Shown: positions 31,926-40,768 of the stretch, in pieces
Position numbering within the stretch: the stretch's first letter is position 1
Layout of the letters: the number at the start of each line of letters is the position of its first letter
The notes under the pieces: generated by a model
Databases searched by the model: none
The model's input: the letters and a program-made list of their open reading frames with translations, nothing else
What the model was told of the DNA's origin: nothing
Assembly (NCBI RefSeq): GCF_002979455.1
Contig: NZ_PCOU01000034.1
Location: 1-61,736, forward strand
Direction: 5' to 3'
From: Chryseobacterium sp. MYb7
GTDB taxonomy: Bacteria > Bacteroidota > Bacteroidia > Flavobacteriales > Weeksellaceae
Length of the DNA: 61,736 bases
Program-made: the position numbers and the translations under genes

Positions 31926-31998
31926 AGGCATAGAGAAAAAATAGATCTTCTTTTTACTTTATAATAAACTCCATTATAAGTTCAGGAATTTCCAGTTT

Positions 31999-32247
31999 TT
32001 ATTTTTTTCTACCCTCTTCTCTTTTTTTCTGTCTCAACATAAAGAGATAGAGACTTTCTACTTTTGTTCTTGCCCAGGGTGTTTTTCTTAGAAACTTCAG
32101 AGAAGAGTTGATGCTTGGGTTATCTGTAAAACATTTTATATTGATCTGTTCGCCAAGCCTTTCGAAGCCTTCATAGTATTCTACAAGCTCTTCAAGGATA
32201 GCATCCAGTCTTTTTCCATGTAAAGGATCTTTGGACTGTTGTTCCAT
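31999..32247 (-). CDS. VF530 family protein
   Basis: 82 residues. KDPLHGKRLDAILEELVEYY, CFTDNPSINSSLKFLRKTPW and ARTKVESLYLFMLR match the small VF530 family, whose structure resembles DNA-binding folds. A basic tail (RQKKREEGRKK) supports nucleic-acid contact. Function unknown. Monocistronic. Confidence 0.88.
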   Translation of the reverse strand: MEQQSKDPLHGKRLDAILEELVEYYEGFERLGEQINIKCFTDNPSINSSLKFLRKTPWARTKVESLYLFMLRQKKREEGRKK

Positions 32248-32369
32248 CTTTTTTTTACAAAATTAATTTATTATAAGTTTATACGGAAATCCACCACACT
32301 TCTTCTCTTTTTGTTTCTTATTTTTGAAGAAGCTATTTCTCACCCATAAAAATTATTCTGTACAAAGAT

Positions 32370-32522
32370 ATGAGCAAAAATAACGATGCGAACAGGAAAA
32401 AAAATAAAAAGCAAATTGACCAGAAAAAGCGTAAAATACAAAATGCTGAGGCAGAAAGGAAAACACGTTTAAAACAAATTCTGGAAGACTTCAAAGCAAA
32501 AAAATCTGATAATCAACCATAA
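32370..32522 (+). CDS. Small highly basic protein, 50 residues
   Basis: ATG 32370 to TAA 32520-32522. About a third of residues are Lys or Arg (SKNNDANRKKNKKQIDQKKR then helical AEAERKTRLKQILEDFKAKK), with no hydrophobic segment. It could be a single long amphipathic helix binding nucleic acid. The gene sits 42 bases before sbcD on the same strand. I do not recognise a family; small unannotated genes are easy to overcall. Confidence 0.5.
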   Translation: MSKNNDANRKKNKKQIDQKKRKIQNAEAERKTRLKQILEDFKAKKSDNQP

Positions 32523-32564
32523 AAATGGTTTATTATTCAACTTACTTTAAACAATAATAAATTT

Positions 32565-33770
32565 ATGAAAATTCTGCATACAGCCGACTGGCATTTGGGA
32601 AAAAGACTGGACCGCTTTTCACGACTGGAAGAGCAGGTTTTGGTAATGGAAGAAATCATAAGCATTGCTGATGAAGAACATGCAGATCTTATTCTTGTTG
32701 CCGGTGATCTTTTTGATAATTTTAATCCAAGTGTAGAGGCTGCTGAACTTTTTTATAAAACATTAAAACGTTTATCATTGAATGGTAAACGTCCGGTAAT
32801 TGCTATTTCCGGTAATCACGATTCTCCCAATCTAATCAATGCTCCTGATCCTTTGGCAAGGGAATGTGGAATCATTTTAATAGGTCATCCTAAAGCTGAG
32901 ATCACACCTTTCGGTACAGAATACTTTAATATTACCAACTCCAAAGAGGGTTTTATAGAACTGAAAATTGATGGGATCAACTTTCCTGTAAGAATTCTTC
33001 ACACCCCTTTCGCGAATGAGATCCGTCTAAAGGAATATTTTGGTGAAAATAAAGAGGAAGAAATCAACAAGGTTCTTTTTCAGACATGGAAAAATCTTGC
33101 TGATCAGTTTTGTGATGATTCCGGTGTGAATCTTCTGACCGCTCATTTGTATATGAATAAAAGAGGTGCAGAAATGCTGGAAGAACCAGAAGGAGAAAAA
33201 CCCATTAAAATCGGAAATGCAGATTTGATTTTTTCAGACAGTATTCCTGACCAGATTCAGTATACAGCACTCGGTCACCTTCATGCTTTTCAAAATATCG
33301 GAACAAAGGAAAAACCCGTTATTTATTCATCTTCTCCCCTTTGTTACAGTTTCAGTGAAGCTGGGCAGAAAAAGTATGTTTCTATTATTGATGCAGAGCC
33401 GGGAAAAACAGTTTCTTACGAGAAAAAAATACTTAAAAGCGGAAGAACTTTAGTCAGAAAAACATTTACTTCCATCGAAGATACTGTTCAATGGCTGGGT
33501 GAAAATCCCAATACGTTTATTGAGCTTACGCTGGAAAGTGAGACGTTTTTAACGGCAGACGAAAGAAGATTAATTTATCAGTCCCATAGCGGAATTGTTC
33601 ACCTTATTCCCAAAGTAAGGAATATGGAATTGGCAGAAGACCAAAAACATGAGATCAATTTGAGCCAGGATATTGATATTTTATTCAAAGATTATTTTAA
33701 ATCTAAAAACGGCGGGCAGGAAGCCAATGAAGAACTGATGAATTTGTTTAACGAAATTTTAAATGCATAA
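32565..33770 (+). CDS. sbcD: Exonuclease subunit SbcD (Mre11-like)
   Basis: 401 residues. Calcineurin-like phosphoesterase motifs in order: ILHTADWHLGKRLD, LVAGDLFDNF, AISGNHDSPN, a C-terminal capping region, and ALGHLHAFQ. It is the nuclease subunit of the SbcCD (Rad50-Mre11-type) complex, which opens hairpins and trims blocked DNA ends. It ends 3 bases before sbcC. Confidence 0.94.
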   Translation: MKILHTADWHLGKRLDRFSRLEEQVLVMEEIISIADEEHADLILVAGDLFDNFNPSVEAAELFYKTLKRLSLNGKRPVIAISGNHDSPNLINAPDPLARECGIILIGHPKAEITPFGTEYFNITNSKEGFIELKIDGINFPVRILHTPFANEIRLKEYFGENKEEEINKVLFQTWKNLADQFCDDSGVNLLTAHLYMNKRGAEMLEEPEGEKPIKIGNADLIFSDSIPDQIQYTALGHLHAFQNIGTKEKPVIYSSSPLCYSFSEAGQKKYVSIIDAEPGKTVSYEKKILKSGRTLVRKTFTSIEDTVQWLGENPNTFIELTLESETFLTADERRLIYQSHSGIVHLIPKVRNMELAEDQKHEINLSQDIDILFKDYFKSKNGGQEANEELMNLFNEILNA

Positions 33771-33773
33771 GCC

Positions 33774-36700
33774 ATGATCCCTGTTCAATTAACTATAGAA
33801 GGACTTTATTCCTATCAGGAACGTCAGACGATTGATTTCCGAAATCTTACCGAAGCTGGTCTTTTCGGAATTTTTGGAGCCGTGGGTTCCGGAAAATCTT
33901 CTGTTCTTGAGGCGATTTCGTTTGCTTTATATGGAGAAACGGAGCGTCTTAACATGCGTGATAAGAGGGCTTACAATATGATGAATTTAAAATCAAACAG
34001 TTCTTATATAGAATTTGATTTTGTGAATTATGAGAATAAATTGTTCCGTGCCACCCGTGATTTTAAGCGAAATTCAAAAAAATTCGAAGAGGTAAAACCT
34101 AATGCGGTTACTTTTTATGAGAACATCAATGGAAAATGGATTCCTTTGGATCATTCCAATGCAGAAGCGATTATTGGGTTAAGCTATTCCAACTTCAAAA
34201 GAACCATCATTATTCCGCAGGGACAGTTTAAAGAATTCCTTGAATTGGGTGCTGCAGAAAGAACGAATATGATGAAGGAGATCTTTTATCTTCAAAAATT
34301 TGACCTTCAGAACAATGTTTCTGCGCTTAATGTAAAAAACAGATCAGAACTGGATCAGCTGGAAGGACAACTCAAAGGTTTTGAAGAAATCAATGAAGAG
34401 AAAATCAATATTCAGAAAGAGCAACTAACAGAAGAACAGAAACTTCTTTCTGAATCCAATGAAAAACTGGAAAAGATTTCCCAGACGTATCAACAGCTGA
34501 AAAACTTAAAAAGTGACTTCGACGGTTTACAGCAGAATAAAGAAAAATTCAATCAACTTTCCGAAGAAAAGCCTCAAATGGATGCTCTCGAAGCACAGGC
34601 GGAATTATATGACCGAACTTTCAGACTTTTCAATCCTTTAATTATTGAAAAAAATAAACTTTCAAAAGAGATTTCGGACAAACGAAATGAGAAAGAACAG
34701 CAGATCAAAATCTGGCAGGAAACTGAAAAAGCTTTTAATCTTATAAAAGAACAACTTACAGCTCTTGAGCCACAGTTTAAAGCTTTGGAGCAATCCAGAA
34801 TCCAGGAAAACGATTTGAACCTCATCATTCAAATCATGAAGTTTTCGGAAGAAGTTAAAATTCTGAATGAAAGAACGCAGAAAGGTTCTGAGAAAGTAAA
34901 AGAAGTTGATCTTCACAAAGAGAAGATTCAAAAGAACATTGATGAACTTTCTGCACAGATTAAAGTCTTAAAGGAACAAAAACTTGATTCTGCTCTGCTT
35001 TCTGAAGTAGGCAACTGGTTTATTCAACAAAAGAATTTTAAAAAATCACTGCAGGAACAAACCGAAAAGATTGAGAAACATCAAAAACAAATCGGGGAAA
35101 TTACAGAAGAGCTAAAACCTTTTCATTACACCGAAAATTATAAAGAAGAATTCAGAATCAGAAAAGAAACCTTAGAAATTCAAAAAAAGGAACTTTCTCA
35201 AAAGCTGGATCATCTCAAAATACAAAAAGAGCTATCCCGTTTTGCCAGTGAGCTTCATGACGGTGAAAACTGCCCTCTTTGTGGTTCTAAAGAACATCCG
35301 CATATTGTAGAATTCCATGATGTGAATGCTGAACTGTTGGAAATTCAGGAAAAAATAACTTCTGTAGAACAAAAAACGGCTGCTATTCAAAAGCAGGAAG
35401 CAGAAATTGATAAAATTCTGGATCGAAAAAAAATATTCGAGGAACAGCTTCTTTCGGAACAGAAAATTGTCCTCCAGATTCAGGAAAACATTGAAAAACA
35501 TATTCTGAATTTCACATGGAAACCATTCTCTCCTGATCGGGAAGAAGAATTTGAAAAAAAACGCTCGGAGTCTTTTACGTTGGAAAAAAAGATTGAAGAA
35601 ACGGAGCGGAATATCACTCTGGAAAGGGAAAATCTGGACAGAGAAACCAAAACTCTGGAAAAGTATAAGAGCGCTTTAGAAGCTTTTCGTCTGGAAGAAG
35701 TTTCGAAGCAGGAACAGATCAATATCAGCCGTTCCGGTCTTAAAATTCTGGATTGGAATCTTTATGCTCAAAAAGAAAAAACTGAGATTGAAGAAACCTA
35801 TCAAAAACTGGTACAATCCAACAAAGAAACTGAGGAAAGTTACCAAAAAGCATTAGAGCAGGAAAAAATTCTTTCACCGAAATTAGCAGAACAAAAAGCG
35901 ATCGTCAGCCAATCTGAAAAGCAGATTGCAGAACTGGAGAAGGAAATTTCCGGTAACGAAGAAGCTATCGTCAAAGCTTTGGCAGATCAAAATTTCAAAG
36001 AGTTCAAAGAGGTTGAGGATATTTTACTTCAGGAAATCAGCGTTGAATTAGTAAGAGCGAAAGTTCAGCATTTCAAAGTTGAATTTGAAGCTTTAAAGAA
36101 ATTCATCGGAGAACTGGAATTAAAACTGAAAGGTCTTTCATTCGATAACGAACAGTTTTCTCTAGCTGAACAGCAATTTGTTGAAGCGCAAAATGAGCAG
36201 AAAAAAATCAGTGATTCTGTAGTGACTAAAACCGCTGAAATAGATCGATTAGAAAAGGAATTTGTAAAAAAAGAAAGCCTTTTAAAAGAACTGGCAAAGC
36301 TTCAGAAACGTTCGGAAAATTTAAAAATCATGACAAATCTGTTTAAAGGAGCAGGTTTTGTACAATATGTTTCGTCTATTTATCTGAGACAGCTTTGTGA
36401 TCATGCCAATCTACGCTTTCACCGCATGACAAGAAATCAGCTGAGTCTTCAGCTTAATGAAAATAACGATTTCGAAATCATTGATTATCTCAACGAAGGA
36501 AAAAGCAGAAGTGTAAAAACGCTTTCTGGAGGACAGGCATTTCAGGTCTCGTTGAGTCTTGCTTTAGCTCTGGCAGAAAGTGTTCAGGCCAATGCACAGG
36601 CAGATAAGAACTTTTTCTTTATTGATGAAGGTTTCGGAACTCAGGATACAGAATCTGTGAATATCGTATTTGAAACCCTCACCAATCTGATGAAAGAAAA

Positions 36701-36809
36701 CAGGATTGTAGGAATTATCTCTCACGTTGAAGAGCTGAAAGAGAAAATCCCTACATCTCTCAATATCATTAAAGACGAGGAAAGAGGAAGCCTGATTGAA
36801 ATTGTATAA
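33774..36809 (+). CDS. sbcC: SbcC/Rad50-type ATPase
   Basis: 1011 residues. N-terminal half of the ABC ATPase: FGAVGSGKSSVLEAIS (Walker A at about 36-43) and the Q-loop region IIPQGQFKEFLELG. A long coiled coil follows, with the zinc hook CPLCGSKEHPH (about 500) at its apex, then the second coil. The C-terminal half has KTLSGGQAFQVSLSLALAL (signature) and KNFFFIDEGFGTQD (Walker B). Partner of SbcD. Confidence 0.95.
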   Translation: MIPVQLTIEGLYSYQERQTIDFRNLTEAGLFGIFGAVGSGKSSVLEAISFALYGETERLNMRDKRAYNMMNLKSNSSYIEFDFVNYENKLFRATRDFKRNSKKFEEVKPNAVTFYENINGKWIPLDHSNAEAIIGLSYSNFKRTIIIPQGQFKEFLELGAAERTNMMKEIFYLQKFDLQNNVSALNVKNRSELDQLEGQLKGFEEINEEKINIQKEQLTEEQKLLSESNEKLEKISQTYQQLKNLKSDFDGLQQNKEKFNQLSEEKPQMDALEAQAELYDRTFRLFNPLIIEKNKLSKEISDKRNEKEQQIKIWQETEKAFNLIKEQLTALEPQFKALEQSRIQENDLNLIIQIMKFSEEVKILNERTQKGSEKVKEVDLHKEKIQKNIDELSAQIKVLKEQKLDSALLSEVGNWFIQQKNFKKSLQEQTEKIEKHQKQIGEITEELKPFHYTENYKEEFRIRKETLEIQKKELSQKLDHLKIQKELSRFASELHDGENCPLCGSKEHPHIVEFHDVNAELLEIQEKITSVEQKTAAIQKQEAEIDKILDRKKIFEEQLLSEQKIVLQIQENIEKHILNFTWKPFSPDREEEFEKKRSESFTLEKKIEETERNITLERENLDRETKTLEKYKSALEAFRLEEVSKQEQINISRSGLKILDWNLYAQKEKTEIEETYQKLVQSNKETEESYQKALEQEKILSPKLAEQKAIVSQSEKQIAELEKEISGNEEAIVKALADQNFKEFKEVEDILLQEISVELVRAKVQHFKVEFEALKKFIGELELKLKGLSFDNEQFSLAEQQFVEAQNEQKKISDSVVTKTAEIDRLEKEFVKKESLLKELAKLQKRSENLKIMTNLFKGAGFVQYVSSIYLRQLCDHANLRFHRMTRNQLSLQLNENNDFEIIDYLNEGKSRSVKTLSGGQAFQVSLSLALALAESVQANAQADKNFFFIDEGFGTQDTESVNIVFETLTNLMKENRIVGIISHVEELKEKIPTSLNIIKDEERGSLIEIV

Positions 36810-36857
36810 TTAATCTTTAAACTTCAAAAGACATTCAACGAAGGCTGGCTTGAAAAT

Positions 36858-37685
36858 TTATGCATGAAGAATCAATACAGCCTTCACAGATTTGTTCAGG
36901 ATCTCGTCTACAGTACTACCGGAGAATAATCGGTAAATAATATTATGATTGTGTTTTACCAGACATAAAATATCTGTTTTATTGGTTTCTATGAAATCAA
37001 TAATTCCGCTTGATGGTTTATCATCCTCAACGTAATGAAAGGTGATTTCCACAGAGGAAAGCTGATCTTTTAATTTCTTTTCTCCATGTTCTATGGTTCT
37101 AGCAGCTGTATCTTTGTCCGATATATGAAGTACTTCCAGCTTTTTAGGATCAGAAACTTTAAGGATCTGGTTCAATGCCTTTACATCCCTTACGGATAGT
37201 TTTGTGGTTTTATAATCAGCAGCCAGCGTGATAACAGGTGTTGGATGAAGTATACTTTCCGCAGGAACAATTAATGTCGGAATCCGCATTTTGCTAATGG
37301 CTAAACTGGCATTGCTTCCTATAATTCCTTTAATGCCCGTAGCGCCCGTCATTCCCATTACTAAAAACGATACATCATTATATTCGATGTATTTTGTAAT
37401 GACATTTCTTAAAAAGCCAACATCACAAACGGTTTTAACCGGAATATCTTTATATTCGCTGTTATTACAGAAGGTTTCTGTCCATTCTTTCAGAGCAGAT
37501 CTTTTTCTTGCATAGTAATCTTCAATAAAAATAGCGTTGTATGTACTATTATTAATCCCTTCCGTAGGATGAATGGCATTCAGCACTGTTACTTTCATCT
37601 TTAAGGTTTTAGCGAGGGACAGAGCATACAACAACGCATTACCTGCGTTGTTTGAAAAGTCTGAGGCAACTAATATTTGTTTCAT
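36858..37685 (-). CDS. Tandem universal stress protein
   Basis: 275 residues with two Usp domains. The first (1-140) has ILVASDFSNNAGNALLYAL and the ATP-binding glycine pattern GMTGATGIKGIIGSNAS. The second (about 150-275) is degenerate and lacks the Gly-rich loop. Bacteroidota commonly carry this two-domain form. It lies 45 bases downstream of the phosphate transporter on the same strand, so cotranscription is possible. Confidence 0.9.
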   Translation of the reverse strand: MKQILVASDFSNNAGNALLYALSLAKTLKMKVTVLNAIHPTEGINNSTYNAIFIEDYYARKRSALKEWTETFCNNSEYKDIPVKTVCDVGFLRNVITKYIEYNDVSFLVMGMTGATGIKGIIGSNASLAISKMRIPTLIVPAESILHPTPVITLAADYKTTKLSVRDVKALNQILKVSDPKKLEVLHISDKDTAARTIEHGEKKLKDQLSSVEITFHYVEDDKPSSGIIDFIETNKTDILCLVKHNHNIIYRLFSGSTVDEILNKSVKAVLILHA

Positions 37686-37730
37686 TTTTTTTCGGTTTTA
37701 ATAATAATCACTGAACTAAAAAATCTGCCA

Positions 37731-39143
37731 CTAAATAAAAAGATGGAAACATATAAATAACAGTAAAGATAATACAATAGATACCGGTAAAGTAAGCACC
37801 CAGGCAAGACCAATACTTTTTAATGTAGCCGGATTAAGGTTACTTTTACCACCGGAAGCCACCATAGAACCTGCTATACCACTTGACAAAACGTGCGTGG
37901 TACTTACCGGCAATCCCAGAAATGTACTGATACCGATAGTAGATGCTGCAACAATTTCGCTGGAGGCACCCTGTGCATAATTCAAATGTTCATTTCCTAT
38001 TTTTTCACCAATGGTTACTGCAATTCTTTTCCAGCCTATCGTAGTTCCCAACCCGAGAGATACGGAGATAATAATAATGACCCATAGAGGAGCAAATTCG
38101 GTTAATTTTTTAAGTTCAGAAATCTGACTGCTAAGTATTGCTCTGCTGGATTCGTCAATAGCTATGGCTTTATTTTCGTTCAGTTTTTTCAGAGAATCAA
38201 CAAGGTTGTCTACCTGTTTTCTAAATCTGTAGGTAGCCGCTTTGTCTTTTTCATTTTTATGGATTAGATTCTCTTTTACATTTTCAACAGCCAGATTCAA
38301 TGTCTTAAATTCTGCTGTATTCTGAGTATTTTGGGCAGCGGCAGCCTGTAATGTATGTTCTGTTGTATTTAGGATGGAAATAATCTTATCATTAGGAATA
38401 TCATGATTAATTGCAAATTGGGCAGGCATGAAAGCAATCAGAATCAGCATAAAAAGCCCTACTCCTTTTTGTCCGTCATTACTACCGTGAAAAAAGCTTA
38501 CTAGAGTACAGGTTGTTACTAAAATGGCTCTTATAGCAAAAGGAGGTTTGTCATTGGCTCCTTCCGGAATATGAAAAAGTGCCTTATAACGGATTATATA
38601 TTTAAAGAACCACATCAACAGAACAGCTAAACAAAATCCTACGATAGGGGATAAAATGAGTGACATCCCAATTTCTTCAGCTTTATGCCAGTTCACGCCG
38701 CCTCCATAATACCAGGTAAATCCTAACCCGGCACCAATCAAAGCCCCAATCAGAGTATGGGAACTGGAGCACGGTATTCCAAAATACCAGGTTCCCAGAT
38801 TCCAGATGATTGAAGCCAGTAGAACAGCCAAAACCAAAGAGGCTCCCACAGCAATTGGCAGCGTTATGAGCGTATCCATAGGAACCAGTTTTAAGATTCC
38901 CATCGCTACGGCAATTCCTCCAGTAAAAACTCCCAGAAAATTCCAGAAACCGGACCACGGAATTGCAATAACAGGTTTAAGGGCTTTGGTATAAATTATG
39001 GTAGCCACAGCATTGGCTGTATCATGAAAACCGTTTACAAACTCAAAAGCCACAACGGCTACCAGGCACAGGATGAAAATAATGACAAGGCCTGTACTGA
39101 GATCCGGATCCACTGAAAAAAATAGGATATTATTTAAAAGCAT
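37731..39143 (-). CDS. PiT-family inorganic phosphate transporter
   Basis: 470 residues from ATG 39143 (MLLNNILFFSVDPD), preferred over an ATG at 39263 that adds 40 residues of non-family sequence. The duplicated PiT signatures are NGFHDTANAVATII in the first half and PVSTTHVLSSGIAG in the second, with IPCSSSHTLIGALIGAG and FHGSNDGQKGVG between. About 10-12 transmembrane helices, with a hydrophilic, partly coiled central loop (about 255-345). It takes up phosphate or metal-phosphate with H+ or Na+. Confidence 0.93.
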   Translation of the reverse strand: MLLNNILFFSVDPDLSTGLVIIFILCLVAVVAFEFVNGFHDTANAVATIIYTKALKPVIAIPWSGFWNFLGVFTGGIAVAMGILKLVPMDTLITLPIAVGASLVLAVLLASIIWNLGTWYFGIPCSSSHTLIGALIGAGLGFTWYYGGGVNWHKAEEIGMSLILSPIVGFCLAVLLMWFFKYIIRYKALFHIPEGANDKPPFAIRAILVTTCTLVSFFHGSNDGQKGVGLFMLILIAFMPAQFAINHDIPNDKIISILNTTEHTLQAAAAQNTQNTAEFKTLNLAVENVKENLIHKNEKDKAATYRFRKQVDNLVDSLKKLNENKAIAIDESSRAILSSQISELKKLTEFAPLWVIIIISVSLGLGTTIGWKRIAVTIGEKIGNEHLNYAQGASSEIVAASTIGISTFLGLPVSTTHVLSSGIAGSMVASGGKSNLNPATLKSIGLAWVLTLPVSIVLSLLLFICFHLFI

Positions 39144-39460
39144 GGTTTTTTGTTTAGATTTTGGAATAACTGGATCAACAGAGCGTCCAGAATGTTGAAA
39201 AATGAAACCATCAGAAAGGTATAATGAGGAAGACATCCTGAATAATAATAGACTTTGGAACATCCAAACGACCTGCTTAGTGAAATAGAAGTAGGAGGAA
39301 ACTGTTCGTTACCAGTATAATACAGATTTTGTATCATGTGGATCATAGACAGGTCAATCATTAATAGCTATCGCTTTGTTTCATCACTGTAAAGAAATGA
39401 AGTTTAAAAGATTACGATGTTAATAAATGATTAACTGTTTATTATATTTAAAAAATAAGA
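39144..39460. other. Spacer upstream of the phosphate transporter
   Basis: Open frames here are short and lack family features. The left part includes the rejected 5' extension of the transporter. Very AT-rich towards 39460. Confidence 0.5.
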
Positions 39461-39493
39461 AAATAAAAAAGGAGACCTTTTCTGGTCTCCTTG
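39461..39493 (-). terminator. Intrinsic terminator of the LLM oxidoreductase gene
   Basis: Reverse strand AAGGAGACC, 6-base loop, GGTCTCCTT, then a T-rich run. Confidence 0.85.
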
Positions 39494-39514
39494 TCATATC
39501 TGTAAACGTTCCTG

Positions 39515-40540
39515 TTATAATCCTTGTACAGCAGGCTTTACTTCTTTTCCGAATAGCTCAATAGATTTCATCATCACATCATGTGCAGGATCTCCCACAT
39601 CCATGTGTCCGATAAATCTGGTGATTCCAAAAATTTCTTTCATATAAGCAATTTTGTCTGCTACTTCTGCCGGACTTCCGATAAATAATGCTCCATCTTT
39701 GCTTCTTCCTCCCTCATACTGTGCTTTTGTGTAAGGCGCCCATCCTCTGGAAGACCCAATTCTGTCCATCTGAGATTTATAGTTATGAAAATATCCATCC
39801 ACCACTTTCTGATCATCACTTACAAATGTATGGGAGTGAACCGCAATCTGCATTTTCGAAACATCATGTCCCGCTTTTTGGTATTCCTGTTTATAAAATT
39901 CGATCAGATTTCTAAACTGGATAGGCATTCCTCCAATGATAGCCACCACTAAAGGCATTCCAAGCTGTGCAGCACTCAGAACAGACTGTGGAGTTCCTCC
40001 AACGGCTCTCCAGATTGAAAGTTTTCCGTCATTTTTTGCTCTTGGATAAACGGTTTGATTTTCCATTGGAGCACGAAGTTTCCCTGACCAGCTTACATTT
40101 TCTTCAGAATTGATTTTCAGTAATAATTCTAATTTTTCGTCAAATAGCTGTTCATAATCATTCAATGAATAACCATACAACGGAAATGACTCTATGAAAC
40201 TTCCGCGTCCCACGAAGATCTCTGCCCTACCGTCTGAAATAAGATCCAGCGTAGAAAAATCTTCATATACTTTTACCGGCTCTGAAGAACTTAAAACAGT
40301 AACTCCACTGGCCAGTTTTATATTTTTTGTAATACTTGCTGCCGCAGCCAAAACGATCTCCGGTGAGGAAACCGCATAGTCCGGACGGTGATGTTCTCCC
40401 ATTGCGAAAACATCAATTCCCACCTCATCCATTAATTTTACCTGATCCAATATTTCACGGATCTTAATTCCTGCATCTCTATATTTTCCGGTAGATTGGT
40501 CTAAAGCCAAATCCCCGAACATTCCTATTCCTAATTCCAT
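39515..40540 (-). CDS. LLM-class flavin-dependent oxidoreductase
   Basis: 341 residues with a luciferase-like TIM barrel: GIGMFGDLALDQ, DVFAMGEHHRPDYAVSSPEI, IKLASGVTVLSSSEPVKVYE and GRAEIFVGRGSF. These match F420/FMN-dependent monooxygenase-type proteins of the LLM class (MsnO8-like subgroup). The substrate cannot be read from the sequence. It is monocistronic with its own terminator. Confidence 0.9.
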   Translation of the reverse strand: MELGIGMFGDLALDQSTGKYRDAGIKIREILDQVKLMDEVGIDVFAMGEHHRPDYAVSSPEIVLAAAASITKNIKLASGVTVLSSSEPVKVYEDFSTLDLISDGRAEIFVGRGSFIESFPLYGYSLNDYEQLFDEKLELLLKINSEENVSWSGKLRAPMENQTVYPRAKNDGKLSIWRAVGGTPQSVLSAAQLGMPLVVAIIGGMPIQFRNLIEFYKQEYQKAGHDVSKMQIAVHSHTFVSDDQKVVDGYFHNYKSQMDRIGSSRGWAPYTKAQYEGGRSKDGALFIGSPAEVADKIAYMKEIFGITRFIGHMDVGDPAHDVMMKSIELFGKEVKPAVQGL

Positions 40541-40623
40541 ATTGTTGATTTTAGTGATACAAAAATACCACTATGAAATATCAAAAACATTGATGTTTGT
40601 TAAGATCGAAAAGTTGTATTTTT

Positions 40624-40655
40624 TAAACACAAATAACACTAATCTTCCACTAATA
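40624..40655 (+). repeat. Dispersed 'AAACACRAAT' spacer repeat, copy 3
   Basis: TAAACACAAATAACACTAAT and a TAATAACG end; related to 6926-6964 and 13184-13208. Confidence 0.45.
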
Positions 40656-40663
40656 ACGTGGTA

Positions 40664-40692
40664 TTGTCATTGAGAGCAAAGCGAAGCAATCT
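40664..40692 (+). repeat. Short 'TTGTCATTGAGAGC..GAAGCAATCT' repeat
   Basis: TTGTCATTGAGAGCAAAGCG followed by AAGCAATCT. The first bases resemble the ends of the element at 61372-61524 (TGTCAYTC). Strings of this type are widespread in bacterial intergenic DNA. Confidence 0.45.
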
Positions 40693-40730
40693 AAATTTAG
40701 TATAATACAATAAGGTTAAGGTAATGTTCA

Positions 40731-40763
40731 AAAAAAAATCCAGCCTTGTTTTAGGCTGGATTG
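40731..40763 (-). terminator. Intrinsic terminator of the DPP-IV-like peptidase gene
   Basis: Reverse strand AATCCAGCC, 8-base loop, GGCTGGATT, then a run of T. Confidence 0.85.
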
Positions 40764-40768
40764 TATTA

